Assembly: GCF_902706035.1 (NCBI RefSeq)
Contig: NZ_CACSJA010000002.1
Span: 124,001-188,000 of the forward strand
Direction: 5' to 3'
Length of the DNA stretch: 64,000 nt
Source: Pantoea sp. 18069
GTDB lineage: Bacteria; Pseudomonadota; Gammaproteobacteria; Burkholderiales; Burkholderiaceae_C
Shown: positions 1 through 9,667 of the stretch, in pieces
Numbering within the stretch: position 1 is the stretch's first letter
Layout of the letters: each line of letters starts with the position of its first letter
Translations under genes and position numbers: made by a program
Notes under the pieces: model-generated
The model's input: the letters and a program-made list of their open reading frames with translations, nothing else
What the model was told of the DNA's origin: nothing
The model's database searches: none

Positions 1-4
1 GCTG

Positions 5-865
5 ATGCTTGCCCACCTGATCCTCGACGCCACCGGCAGCGACGAGACGGCGCTGATCTGGGACGGCGATGGCGGCGCGCTCCAGCGCCCGCCCGCGTTC
101 CGCCTGCTGCGCGTGCTGTCGGTGCAAGCGCTGACCCCGCATATGCAGCGCGTGCGCCTGGGCTGCGACGACCTCGCGCGCTATGCCCAGGACGAGAACA
201 TCCACTGCAAGCTGATCTTCCCGCAGCCCGGCGTCACCGCGCCCGAATGGCCCACGCTGTCGCCCAGCGGCATGCCGCGCTTCCCGCAAGGCGACAAGCG
301 CCTTGATGTGCGCACCTACACCATGCGCGCGATCGACGGCGCCGCGGGCTGGCTGGACGTGGACTTCGTGCTGCACCCCGACGCCGGCCCGGGCTCGGCC
401 TGGGCCGCGCAGGCCAGCGTGGGGCAGCAGATCGGCATGAGCGGCCCGGGCGGGCGCACGGCCGCGCCGGCCGACTGGATGCTGCTCGCGGGCGACGACA
501 CCGCGCTGCCCGCGATGCTGCGCATCGCCGCGTCGCTGCCCCCGCACACCCAGGGCCATGTGTTCGCGGAAATCCAGGGCCCGCAGGACGAGCAGCCGGT
601 GCGCGCGCCCCAAGGCCTGCAATGGCACTGGCTGTACCGCGGCCAGGCCGCTGCGGGCACCACGGGCCTTCTGCTCGATGCGCTGCGCGGCGTGCCATGG
701 CCGCAAGCCAGGGGCACGCGCTTTGTCTGGGCCGGCGCGGAGTTCGAGGCCGCGCAGGCGATCCGCCAGTGGGCGCGCGAGACCCGCGGGCTGGAAAAGC
801 ACGAGCAGCTGATCGTCTCCTACTGGCGCCACGGCATGGCCGAACACGAGTTGAAAAAGGCCTGA
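5..865 (+). CDS. Siderophore-interacting protein (FAD-binding ferric-siderophore reductase), 5' end possibly cut
   Basis: Probable cytoplasmic flavoprotein that reduces ferric siderophores to release iron (SIP/ViuB family). The protein shows the flavin-binding RTYTMR motif at about residues 103-108 and the GDDTALPA motif at about 163-170 that opens the NAD(P)H-binding half; the C-terminus ends in the usual SYWRHG-type block. The first ATG is only four bases into the window and the frame stays open upstream, so the true start may lie outside; an N-terminal DUF2218-like portion could be missing. It is followed after one base by an EntS-like exporter, which suggests that a siderophore locus lies to the left. 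The family call is firm; the exact siderophore is unknown. Confidence 0.85.
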   Translation: MLAHLILDATGSDETALIWDGDGGALQRPPAFRLLRVLSVQALTPHMQRVRLGCDDLARYAQDENIHCKLIFPQPGVTAPEWPTLSPSGMPRFPQGDKRLDVRTYTMRAIDGAAGWLDVDFVLHPDAGPGSAWAAQASVGQQIGMSGPGGRTAAPADWMLLAGDDTALPAMLRIAASLPPHTQGHVFAEIQGPQDEQPVRAPQGLQWHWLYRGQAAAGTTGLLLDALRGVPWPQARGTRFVWAGAEFEAAQAIRQWARETRGLEKHEQLIVSYWRHGMAEHELKKA

Positions 866-866
866 C

Positions 867-2147
867 GTGCGCAAGCCTTCTGACGCCGGCGCGCGCGCCG
901 GCTGGCGCGCCTGGTTCGCGCGACACGCGCTCGACCTGTCGCCGCTGCAGTCGCCAGGCTTTCGCCTGCTGTACACGGCCCGGCTGGTATCGGTGCTGGT
1001 CTATGGCGTGCTCGGCGTCGCCGTGGCCTGGCAGGTCTGGAGCCTGACCCAGTCGTCCTTCAAGGTCGCGGGCGTGGGCCTGGGCCTGGCGCTGGGAACG
1101 GTCGCGGGCCTGCTGTGGGGCGGGGTGATCGCGGACCGCGCGAATCGCCGCACGGTGATGGTCGCCGGGCGCGCGGCCTATGTGCTGGTCGTGCTCGTGC
1201 TGCTGCTCAACAGCCTGCAGCCCACGCCGCAGCTCGGCTGGATCTACGCGGCCACGGTGCTCAGCGGCCTGGCCGGGGGCATCAGCGCGCCGGCGCTCAT
1301 GGCCACGCTGCCCACGCTTGTGCCGGGGCACCAGTTGCCCGCGGCCGGCGCACTCGGCGCGCTGGCGGAACAGCTCGGCCGTCTCACGGGGCCGCTGCTC
1401 GCCGGGCTGCTGATCGCGCACGGCGGCAGCAGCGCCTGTTATGCGCTGGCACTGGCCGGCGCGGTGCTGACCCCGCTGCTGCTGCTGCGCCTGCCCGCAT
1501 TGCCGCCCCCGCAGGCGGCAGCGGCGACGGCGCGCGTCGGCCCCTGGCAGGCCTGGCGCGAAAGCGCGCGCTTTGCGCGCGGCAACCCCGTGGTCGGCGG
1601 CCTGCTGGTGCTTGACGTGTTGATGGCGCTGTGCGCCACGCCCTGGGTGCTGCTGCCCCAGCTCGGCGTCCAGGCGTTCGCGGGCGATGCCCAACTGGTC
1701 GGCATGCTGCATGCGGCACCCGCGGCCGGCGCCTTCCTGGCCGCGGCGGGTTCGGGCTGGACGCGCCGCCTCGATAGACCGGGCCTGCTGCTGATCGCGG
1801 CGGCAGTGGGCTGGGGCCTGGCCCTGCTGTGCGTGGGACTGGCGTCGCAGCCCTGGCTGGCGCTCGCGCTGCTGGTGCTTGCCGGCGCCTTCGACACCGT
1901 CGCCGACATCGTGCGCGGCGCGCTGCTGCAGCGGCACACGCCCGATGCCTTGCGCGGCCGGATCTCGGCGCTGTGGCTGCTTGAAATGCACCTCGCGCCC
2001 GCGCTGGGCGGCCTGGCGCTGGGCGGGGCGGCGCAGCGCGCTTCGGCCGGCCTGGCGCTGGTCGGCGGCGGCGCGCTGTGCGCCCTGGCCTCGCTGCTCG
2101 TAGGCGCGCGCAACCGCGCGCTGCGCGCGACCGGCTGGCAGCGCTGA
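867..2147 (+). CDS. MFS transporter, EntS-like siderophore exporter
   Basis: Inner-membrane major facilitator protein of 426 residues with about 12 hydrophobic segments. It resembles the enterobactin exporter EntS group: an N-terminal LxSPGFRLLYTARLVS-type block, then the DRANRRTVM loop that matches the MFS motif A position between helices 2 and 3. The start is GTG at 867, directly after the stop of the siderophore-interacting protein, so the two are almost certainly co-transcribed. Inferred role: export of a newly made siderophore to the periplasm. Substrate is not deducible from the sequence, and a general drug exporter cannot be excluded. Confidence 0.8.
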   Translation: MRKPSDAGARAGWRAWFARHALDLSPLQSPGFRLLYTARLVSVLVYGVLGVAVAWQVWSLTQSSFKVAGVGLGLALGTVAGLLWGGVIADRANRRTVMVAGRAAYVLVVLVLLLNSLQPTPQLGWIYAATVLSGLAGGISAPALMATLPTLVPGHQLPAAGALGALAEQLGRLTGPLLAGLLIAHGGSSACYALALAGAVLTPLLLLRLPALPPPQAAAATARVGPWQAWRESARFARGNPVVGGLLVLDVLMALCATPWVLLPQLGVQAFAGDAQLVGMLHAAPAAGAFLAAAGSGWTRRLDRPGLLLIAAAVGWGLALLCVGLASQPWLALALLVLAGAFDTVADIVRGALLQRHTPDALRGRISALWLLEMHLAPALGGLALGGAAQRASAGLALVGGGALCALASLLVGARNRALRATGWQR

Positions 2148-2158
2148 GGGCGCAGCGC

Positions 2159-3130
2159 TCAGTTCTCCAGCGTGATCTTGAACGCCTTGATCATCGAACC
2201 CCAGCGCACGGGCTCGTCGGCAACGATCTTGTCGAACTCCTTGCCGTGGGTGCCGGCGGGCACATAGCCCAGCGTGATCAGGCGCTGGCGCACTTCGGGC
2301 GCGCGCAACGCATCCGATGCGGCCTTGGCCCAGGTCGCGACCTGGTCGTCGGGCGTATTGACCGACGTGACGAAGGCGATCCAGCCCACGAGCTCGTTCA
2401 TTGCCGGAAAGCCCTGCTCGCCGAACGTAGGCACATCGGGGAAGCCTTCGGAGCGGTTCGGTCCGGTCACGGCCAGCGCGCGCAGCTTGCCGTCCTTGCC
2501 CAGGTGCTGGCCGGCCACGCCGAAGTCGGCGACCACCGAATCCACCTGGCTGCCCAGCAGGTCGTTGATCGCGGGTGCCGTGCCCTTGTAGGGCACATGC
2601 ACCTGCTTGAGACCGGCGGTGTTGTTGAAGGCTTCACCCGTGACATGGCTGGACGTGCCCGCGCCGTACGAGCCAAAGCTTTGCGGGGTGCGCTTGGAGA
2701 GTGCGACGAACTCGGCCAGCGTCTTGGCCGGATGGTTCCTGTTGACCAGCAGCACGAAAGGCGTGACGCCCAGTTGCACCACCGGCTTGATGCCGTTGAC
2801 GCTGTCGTAGGGTACTTTCATCAGGTGCGGCACCACGGCCAGCGTCGAGCCCAGCACCAGGCCGAACGTCGGGCTGCTGGCCGGCGCGCGAATGACGTCG
2901 CCCAGCGCCAGCGTGCCCGACGCACCGGGCTTGTTCTCGGCAACGATGGTGATGTTCAGCGCCTTGCTCATTTCATTGGCCACGGCGCGGCCTATGGTGT
3001 CGGAGCCGCCGCCAGGCGCGAGCGGCAGCACCATGCGTGCCGACTTGCCCGACTGGGCCAGGGACAGGCCGGACACGGCCACCATACCGGCGACCATCGC
3101 CATCTTCAGAACCTTGCGTTTGGAATTCAT
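2159..3130 (-). CDS. Bug-family tripartite tricarboxylate transporter substrate-binding protein
   Basis: Periplasmic solute-binding protein of 323 residues with an N-terminal signal peptide (basic start, hydrophobic core, cleavage near LSLAQ). The fold signature of the Bug/TctC family is present: MVLPLAPGGGSDTIGRAVA near the mature N-terminus, an ENKPGASG loop, and the VPYKGTAPAINDLLG segment. Bug proteins bind small carboxylates or related ligands for a TctAB permease, but no permease genes lie nearby. It is the last gene of a minus-strand operon behind an acyl-CoA ligase and a nitronate monooxygenase-like enzyme, which suggests that its ligand is the operon's substrate. Confidence 0.9.
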   Translation of the reverse strand: MNSKRKVLKMAMVAGMVAVSGLSLAQSGKSARMVLPLAPGGGSDTIGRAVANEMSKALNITIVAENKPGASGTLALGDVIRAPASSPTFGLVLGSTLAVVPHLMKVPYDSVNGIKPVVQLGVTPFVLLVNRNHPAKTLAEFVALSKRTPQSFGSYGAGTSSHVTGEAFNNTAGLKQVHVPYKGTAPAINDLLGSQVDSVVADFGVAGQHLGKDGKLRALAVTGPNRSEGFPDVPTFGEQGFPAMNELVGWIAFVTSVNTPDDQVATWAKAASDALRAPEVRQRLITLGYVPAGTHGKEFDKIVADEPVRWGSMIKAFKITLEN

Positions 3131-3175
3131 GTTTTATCTCCTGTTTGTAATAGGTAGGTGCCGAGCTCAGGCGCC

Positions 3176-4147
3176 TCAGGCGCGCGCGGCAATGAGTTGC
3201 TGGGTGGACAGGCAGGCCTCGCGGTACTGCTGTGCCAACCCCTCGATGAAATCGCCCGCGGGCTGGATGGCGTCGAGCACGCCAATGCCATGGCCGCAGC
3301 CCCAGATGTCTTTCCAGGCCTTGGGCTTGCCCGCGGCCCAGTTCATCTGGCTTGCATCGCCGGCGGGCAGGTTGTCGGGGTCCAGGCCTGCGCGCGCCAT
3401 CGAGGGCTTGAGGTAGTTGCCGTGCACGCCGGTGATCAGGTTGGTGTAGACCACGTCGTTGGCCGCGCTGTCGACGATCATCTGCTTGTGGCCGGAGGCC
3501 GCGTTGGCTTCCTGCGTGGCGATGAAGGCCGAGCCCATATAAGCCAGGTCTGCGCCCATGACCTGGGCCGTGAGAATCGCCCGGCCGCTGGAGATGGCGC
3601 CCGACAGCGCCAGCGGGCCATCGAACCACTGGCGGATTTCCTGCAGCAGCGCGAACGGCGACTGCGCGCCCGCGTGGCCGCCCGCGCCGGCGGCGACGGC
3701 AATCAGGCCGTCGGCGCCTTTTTCAATCGCCTTCTTCGCGAACCGGTTGTCGATCACGTCATGCAGCACGATGCCGCCCCAGGCGTGCACGGCGTCATTG
3801 ATTTCCTTGCGCGCGCCCAGCGACGAAATGACGATGGGCACCTTGAAGCGCGCGCAGACCTCCATGTCATGGTCCAGCCTGTCATTGCTCTTGTGCACGA
3901 TCTGGTTGACGGCAAACGGCGCCGAAGGCTGGTCGGGGTGCTGGCGGTCGTATTCGGCGAGTTCCGACGTGATGCGTTCGAGCCAGACTTCGAGCTGGTC
4001 CGCGGGCCGGGCATTGAGCGCGGGAAACGAGCCCACGATGCCGGCCTTGCACTGTGCAATGACCAGTTCGGGCGTGGAGATGATGAACAGCGGCGCGGCA
4101 ATCAGGGGAAGGCGCAGCTTGTCTTTGAGCGTGGAAGGCAATGCCAT
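3176..4147 (-). CDS. Nitronate monooxygenase family protein (2-nitropropane dioxygenase-like)
   Basis: TIM-barrel FMN enzyme of 323 residues. The N-terminal LPLIAAPLFIIS block, the GADGLIAVAAGAGGHAG phosphate-binding loop and the GADLAYMGSAFIAT segment are those of the nitronate monooxygenase/2-nitropropane dioxygenase family, which oxidises alkyl nitronates or acts as related FMN oxidoreductases. The start is placed at the ATG giving MALPSTLKDKL; a longer reading frame continues upstream but overlaps the preceding ligase gene and has no conserved features. It sits 34 bp downstream of an acyl-CoA ligase and 45 bp upstream of a Bug protein. The physiological substrate is unknown; many family members in catabolic operons do not act on nitroalkanes. 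Confidence 0.85.
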   Translation of the reverse strand: MALPSTLKDKLRLPLIAAPLFIISTPELVIAQCKAGIVGSFPALNARPADQLEVWLERITSELAEYDRQHPDQPSAPFAVNQIVHKSNDRLDHDMEVCARFKVPIVISSLGARKEINDAVHAWGGIVLHDVIDNRFAKKAIEKGADGLIAVAAGAGGHAGAQSPFALLQEIRQWFDGPLALSGAISSGRAILTAQVMGADLAYMGSAFIATQEANAASGHKQMIVDSAANDVVYTNLITGVHGNYLKPSMARAGLDPDNLPAGDASQMNWAAGKPKAWKDIWGCGHGIGVLDAIQPAGDFIEGLAQQYREACLSTQQLIAARA

Positions 4148-4181
4148 GGAGGGTCCTGGTGATGTCCTGGGGGTGCTGGGT

Positions 4182-5687
<1,506 letters not shown>

Positions 5688-5714
5688 TTTTTCTCCGAAT
5701 TTGCCACGCCACGC

Positions 5715-5735
5715 AAACTAAACAGTGTTCAATTT
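5715..5735. promoter_or_regulatory. Candidate operator for the divergent TetR regulator
   Basis: An imperfect palindrome, AAACTAAAC-agt-GTTCAATTT, with seven of nine arm positions complementary. It lies in the 175-bp divergent spacer, 28 bp before the ligase start and 128 bp before the tetR start. Position and symmetry fit a TetR-family operator; binding is inferred only. Confidence 0.45.
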
Positions 5736-5862
5736 AACCGATAGAATCCGCTGCGCCCAGGGTCCGGATGCTAGGGACTTCCCTTGGTTTTTCTGCGAAC
5801 AGGGCGGCCGGTGTCTCCGACATGACTAGACTCGGCTGACACGAGAGTGTGAAGAGGATGGA

Positions 5863-6522
5863 ATGAAGCTTGATAAATCCAGCACACCCGCCGTCAAGCC
5901 CCAGGGGCAATGGCACCATGGCAATCTGCGCGAGTCCCTGGTGCAGTGGGGCGTGGTGCTGCTGCGCGAGGTCAACCTCGACCAGCTGAGCCTGCGGCAG
6001 ATCGCCAAGTCCGCGGGCGTCTCGGTGGGCGCGCCATCGCACCATTTCGGCGACAAGGACGGCCTGCTCGCGGCCATGGCGGCGCAAGGCTTCAGGGAGC
6101 TGATCGCGCTGCGCCGCAGCTACCTTGCCAAGCTGCCCGCCGATGACCTGCAGGGCCGCATGCATGCGCTGGTGCGCGGCTACGTGGAATTCGCCCAGTC
6201 CAATGGATCCCTGTTCGAATTGATGCTGGGCGCGGGCCTGAGCAAACGGCTCCAGTACCCTGAACTGGTCGAGCAGGGCCGGGCCTCGTACCTGCTGTTC
6301 TGCGAAATCGCCCAGCCCCTGCTGCCGCCGCCCGCGCAATGCGCGATGCCGCATGCGGACGCGCTGCAGATGCTCTGGTCATCGATACACGGTCTGGCCA
6401 TCCTGCGCGTGCACCGCCGCCCCGCGCCGGTGAAGGCCAGCCGCTCGCGCACCCTGGACCACCAGATCGACAGCATGACGCAGTTCTGCCTGGCGGCGAT
6501 TGCAGGCCTGCGGATTCCCTGA
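5863..6522 (+). CDS. TetR/AcrR family transcriptional regulator
   Basis: Repressor-type regulator of 219 residues. The N-terminal helix-turn-helix is clear at about residues 20-70 (WHHGNLRESL, then LSLRQIAKSAGVSVGAPSHHFGDKDGLLAAM), followed by an alpha-helical ligand-binding domain with a WHG-like C-terminal element (SSIHGLAILR). A GAGGATGGA ribosome-binding region precedes the ATG. It is divergent from the acyl-CoA ligase operon at 5687 and is likely to control that operon and itself in response to an acyl-CoA or aromatic effector. The effector cannot be read from the sequence. Confidence 0.9.
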   Translation: MKLDKSSTPAVKPQGQWHHGNLRESLVQWGVVLLREVNLDQLSLRQIAKSAGVSVGAPSHHFGDKDGLLAAMAAQGFRELIALRRSYLAKLPADDLQGRMHALVRGYVEFAQSNGSLFELMLGAGLSKRLQYPELVEQGRASYLLFCEIAQPLLPPPAQCAMPHADALQMLWSSIHGLAILRVHRRPAPVKASRSRTLDHQIDSMTQFCLAAIAGLRIP

Positions 6523-6540
6523 GACCAGGCCGCCACGCCA

Positions 6541-7677
6541 TCACCGCGCCCGCACAAACTCCTCGAGCGCATCGCAGGCGCAATGCAGGCTTTCCCAGGG
6601 CGTGTCGTAGCCCGGCGAAAGCCGCAGCAGCGCATCGCGCCCGCGCGCCTGCATGTCCCAGGGCGTGAACGCCGCGGGACTGATCGCGGCTTCGACGCCG
6701 CGCTGCTGCAGCGCCTGGTGCAGGGCCGCTGCGCCATGGCCTGCGCACGCGAAGGTCACGATGCCCGAGCAACCATGGGCGCCCGCGCGCAGCGTTTGAA
6801 CGCCTGGCAGGGTATCGAGCCGCTCGCGCAGCCAGTCGGCACGCTGCTGGATTTGCGTTTGAACATGCGCCATGTCCACAGCGGCCCAGGCAGCGACCGC
6901 AGCGCCCAGGCCCAGCCTCAGGGCCACCGAAGCTTCTGATTGTTCGAGCCGGTGCGCATCGTCGCGGTACGCCCAGGTATCGGCGCCCAGCCATGGGCGC
7001 GCGAAGTGGTCGGCGCCCAGCGGGCGCAGACGCGGCAGGAAATCCGGGTGCACATAGGCAAATCCCGTTCCCCGCGGGCCACGCAGCCACTTGCGCCCCG
7101 GCGCCGTCAACGCCGCGCATTGCAGGCTGCGCACGTCCACGGGCCACTGGCCGACCACCTGGGCCGCGTCGATCAGCAAGGGCACGCCGAATCGCGCACA
7201 GAGGCTGCCCACGGCTTGCGCGGGCTGGACCAGCGGGCCGTTCGCCGGCATCCAGGTCAGCACCACCAGGCTTGCCGGGGTGCGCAGCAGCGCTTCGAGC
7301 GCGTCCAGGTCGACCGCGCCCTGGGCATCGCTGGGAATTTGCTCGACCTGCACGCCGTAGCGCGCGGACAACTCCATCAGCATGCCCAGGTTGCCACCCC
7401 ATTCGCTGCGCGGCGCGAGAATGCGCCCGCCGCCGCGCCAATCCATCGCGCCGACCACGCGGCTCCAGCCGTCGCTGTTGCCCTGGGTCAGCGCGATGTC
7501 CTGCGGTGACGCATTGATGGCCGCGGCGATGCCTGCGTAGACCTGGGCGAGTTCGGCCTGCGCGGCCCGCGCGGCGCCATAGCCGCCGAGCTGCTGTTCG
7601 CACTGCGCGTAGCGGTGCATGGCGTGGAGTGCGGCGTCGGCCAGCGGGCCGCAGGCGGCGTGGTTGAGGTAGTGCAT
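6541..7677 (-). CDS. PLP-dependent aminotransferase class V-fold enzyme
   Basis: Fold-type I pyridoxal-phosphate enzyme of 378 residues, related to cysteine desulfurases and isopenicillin N epimerase-like proteins. Visible features are the N-terminal YLNHAACGPL block, the VPLLIDAAQVVGQWP aspartate region and the TAPGRKWLRGPRGTGF segment carrying the PLP lysine. The start is placed at the ATG giving MHYLNHAACG because conservation begins there; an ATG 33 bp upstream (7710) is possible and the frame remains open further. It is monocistronic and divergent from the lipoprotein operon at 7909. The reaction is unknown; desulfurase, lyase and epimerase activities are all found in the family. Confidence 0.8.
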   Translation of the reverse strand: MHYLNHAACGPLADAALHAMHRYAQCEQQLGGYGAARAAQAELAQVYAGIAAAINASPQDIALTQGNSDGWSRVVGAMDWRGGGRILAPRSEWGGNLGMLMELSARYGVQVEQIPSDAQGAVDLDALEALLRTPASLVVLTWMPANGPLVQPAQAVGSLCARFGVPLLIDAAQVVGQWPVDVRSLQCAALTAPGRKWLRGPRGTGFAYVHPDFLPRLRPLGADHFARPWLGADTWAYRDDAHRLEQSEASVALRLGLGAAVAAWAAVDMAHVQTQIQQRADWLRERLDTLPGVQTLRAGAHGCSGIVTFACAGHGAAALHQALQQRGVEAAISPAAFTPWDMQARGRDALLRLSPGYDTPWESLHCACDALEEFVRAR

Positions 7678-7851
7678 CACGAGGGCAGGAACGCAAAGAC
7701 CGCCAAGCATAGCGGAGCCGGCGGGGCGCCGCGGCGTTCGCCCCATTGCGAACGGCTTCCTGGCGGCGGCGTCGCAGGCGATGACGCCAGCCCGGTGTGT
7801 CCATTGCGCACCACCGTATGTGTAGGCCTTCACGCTCTTTGAATTTAAATA

Positions 7852-7893
7852 GTTGAAAACTATCAATTATAAAAATAAGATAGATTTTTCAAC
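7852..7893 (+). promoter_or_regulatory. AT-rich stem-loop upstream of the CsgG-like lipoprotein operon
   Basis: Left arm GTTGAAAACTATC (7852-7864) pairs with right arm GATAG-AT-TTTTCAAC (7879-7893), giving 13 base pairs with a two-base bulge and a 14-base AT loop. A smaller perfect palindrome ATAGTT-GAA-AACTAT (7849-7863) overlaps it. The element ends 15 bases before the ATG at 7909 in an unusually AT-rich patch of a GC-rich genome. It could be an operator or a 5'-UTR structure that hides the weak ribosome-binding region. Function is inferred. Confidence 0.4.
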
Positions 7894-7908
7894 CAAAATG
7901 CCTTTTCC

Positions 7909-8598
7909 ATGCGCCCTCTTTTCCTGCTCGCCGCATTCGCCGCACTCTCCGCCCCGCTGGCTCTGACGGGCTGCGCGACTGAAACTTCCCAGGCCCTGGC
8001 GGTCTCACAGACCAAGGCCGCCACCCGCTCCTACCAGGGGCCTCGCCGCCCGATTGCCATAGGCAAGTTCGACAACCGTTCAAGCTACCTGCGCGGCGCC
8101 TTTTCCGCCGGCGTCGATCGGCTGGGCAGCCAGGCCAAGACCATCCTCATCAGCCATCTCCAGCAGACCCAGCGCTTTCATGTGCTCGACCGCGACAACA
8201 TGGAGGAAACGCAATTCGAGGCCCATATCAAAGGCGCCGCGCAGCAGCTCAAGGGCGCCGATTATGTGGTGACGGGCGATGTCTCCGAGTTTGGTCGCAA
8301 GGAAGTCGGCGACAGGCAGCTGTTTGGCGTACTGGGACGCGGCAAGACCCAGATCGCCTATGCCCAGATCACGTTGAACATTGTCGACATCCATACGTCG
8401 GAAGTCGTGCGCTCGGTTCGAGGATCCGGCGAATACCAGCTCTCCAACCGCGAAATCATCGGCTTTGGCGGCAGCGCCGGCTACGACGCCACCCTCAATG
8501 GCAAGGTGCTCGACCTGGCGATTCGCGAAGCCGTCGACCGCCTCGGCGAAGTGGTCGATGCGGGATTGCTGCCCGCGCTGTCCTCGGCCCCCCGTTGA
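7909..8598 (+). CDS. CsgG/HfaB-family lipoprotein
   Basis: Outer-membrane-type lipoprotein of 229 residues with a signal peptide ending in a lipobox (ALTGC, Cys about 22). The body matches the CsgG family: PIAIGKFDNRSSY near the N-terminus, QTQRFHVLDRDNMEE, GADYVVTGDVSEFG and an amphipathic C-terminal DLAIREAVDRL helix. CsgG itself is the curli secretion pore, but no curlin genes are present. The gene is first in a three-gene operon with DUF4810 and DUF799 lipoproteins, an arrangement known from other proteobacteria for GNA1162-type envelope lipoproteins. It overlaps the next gene's upstream region closely. No strong Shine-Dalgarno sequence precedes the ATG. Confidence 0.85.
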   Translation: MRPLFLLAAFAALSAPLALTGCATETSQALAVSQTKAATRSYQGPRRPIAIGKFDNRSSYLRGAFSAGVDRLGSQAKTILISHLQQTQRFHVLDRDNMEETQFEAHIKGAAQQLKGADYVVTGDVSEFGRKEVGDRQLFGVLGRGKTQIAYAQITLNIVDIHTSEVVRSVRGSGEYQLSNREIIGFGGSAGYDATLNGKVLDLAIREAVDRLGEVVDAGLLPALSSAPR

Positions 8599-8609
8599 AA
8601 GGCCTGTCC

Positions 8610-8975
8610 ATGAAACCGCACACCCTGCTCCTGCGGGCCGCGGCGACAAGCCTGGCGGGACTGCTGCTGGGCTGCGCTGCGCCGCAGTCGCTGTACCGCT
8701 GGAATGACTATCCAGCCCAGGTGTACAGCTACCTCAAGAGTGACGACGCGTCCCATGAGGAACAAATCCAGCGGTTCGAAAAAGGCATTGCGCAGACCGC
8801 GGCCACGAACGCCGCGCTGCCTCCCGGCTACCTCGCCCATCTGGGACTGCTGTACCTGAACATCGGCCGTACCGACGATGCGCTCCATGCCTGGCAGCAG
8901 GAAAAAGCGTCGTTTCCGGAGTCGGCGCAGTTCATCGACTACCTCATCGACAACATGAAGAAAAACAGGAACTGA
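8610..8975 (+). CDS. DUF4810 domain-containing lipoprotein
   Basis: Small lipoprotein of about 121 residues with a signal peptide and lipobox (GLLLGC). The mature part contains the LYRWNDYPAQVYSYLK block typical of DUF4810 and a short TPR-like helical repeat (GYLAHLGLLYLNIGRTDDALHAWQQEKASFPES). The ATG at 8610 is preferred over an in-frame TTG at 8595 that lies inside the stop region of the upstream gene; an AAAGG ribosome-binding site sits before 8610. Co-transcribed between the CsgG-like and DUF799 lipoproteins. The biochemical role is unknown; an accessory to the CsgG-like protein at the outer membrane is likely. Confidence 0.85.
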   Translation: MKPHTLLLRAAATSLAGLLLGCAAPQSLYRWNDYPAQVYSYLKSDDASHEEQIQRFEKGIAQTAATNAALPPGYLAHLGLLYLNIGRTDDALHAWQQEKASFPESAQFIDYLIDNMKKNRN

Positions 8976-8976
8976 C

Positions 8977-9648
8977 ATGCCTACACCTTCGATTCCAAAG
9001 GCATTGCAGTGGTGCGCAGGGCTGCTTGTGTGCGCCTGGCTGACGGGCTGCGCGGCGCCGCAAGCCGGGGACTACAGCGCATTTCGCGCGGCAAGTCCGG
9101 CGTCCATCCTGGTGCTTCCTCCTGTCAACGAGGCCCCTGAAGTGCAGGCCACGGCAAGTGTTCTGTCCCATGCAACCTATCCATTGGCCGAAGCCGGCTA
9201 CTACGTCATGCCCGTGACGCTGGTGGCTGAAACCTTTCGCCAGAACGGCATGGACGTCGCCGACGATGTCCACGACCTCCCTGCATCCAGGCTCAGGGAA
9301 ATCTTTGGCGCGGACGCGGCGCTCTACATCAAGATCACCCGCTACGGCACCACCTACCAGGTGATCGACAGTGCGACCGTGGTCAGTGCCCAGGCGCAAT
9401 TGGTCGACCTGCGCGCCGGCTCCGTGCTGTGGTCCGGCCAGGCGTCCGCCTCCAGCAAGGAAAACAACAGCAGCGGCGGCAGCGGTCTGGCCGGCATGCT
9501 GATCACCGCCCTGGTCAGTCAGATCCTGAGCACGGTCACCGACGCATCGCACGACATCGCGGGCCTCGCCACGCACCGGCTGCTTTCCGCTGGTGGCTCG
9601 CACGGCCTGCTGTACGGGCCGCGCTCGCCGCTGTACGGCAAGAACTGA
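8977..9648 (+). CDS. DUF799 (GNA1162-type) lipoprotein
   Basis: Lipoprotein of 223 residues with a signal peptide and lipobox (WLTGC). The mature region shows SILVLPPVNEAPEVQATASVLSH and GADAALYIKITRYGT, characteristic of the DUF799/GNA1162 family, whose known structure resembles the TolB N-terminal domain. A Gly/Ser-rich patch (about residues 168-174) precedes a hydrophobic helix LAGMLITALVSQIL near the C-terminus. The start lies one base after the DUF4810 stop codon, so translation is coupled. With its two neighbours it probably forms an outer-membrane lipoprotein complex of unknown purpose. Confidence 0.85.
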   Translation: MPTPSIPKALQWCAGLLVCAWLTGCAAPQAGDYSAFRAASPASILVLPPVNEAPEVQATASVLSHATYPLAEAGYYVMPVTLVAETFRQNGMDVADDVHDLPASRLREIFGADAALYIKITRYGTTYQVIDSATVVSAQAQLVDLRAGSVLWSGQASASSKENNSSGGSGLAGMLITALVSQILSTVTDASHDIAGLATHRLLSAGGSHGLLYGPRSPLYGKN

Positions 9649-9667
9649 ACCGCGGGGCGCCGCCCCT

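Noticed and set aside
234..1991. Long minus-strand open frame of 585 codons across the first two genes
   Set aside because: Arg/Gln/Ala-rich translation typical of antisense frames in GC-rich DNA; the plus-strand siderophore genes explain the region with real motifs.
7909..9648. Curli secretion system
   Set aside because: Only a CsgG-like lipoprotein is present; no csgA/B, csgE/F or csgD-like genes and the partners are DUF4810 and DUF799.
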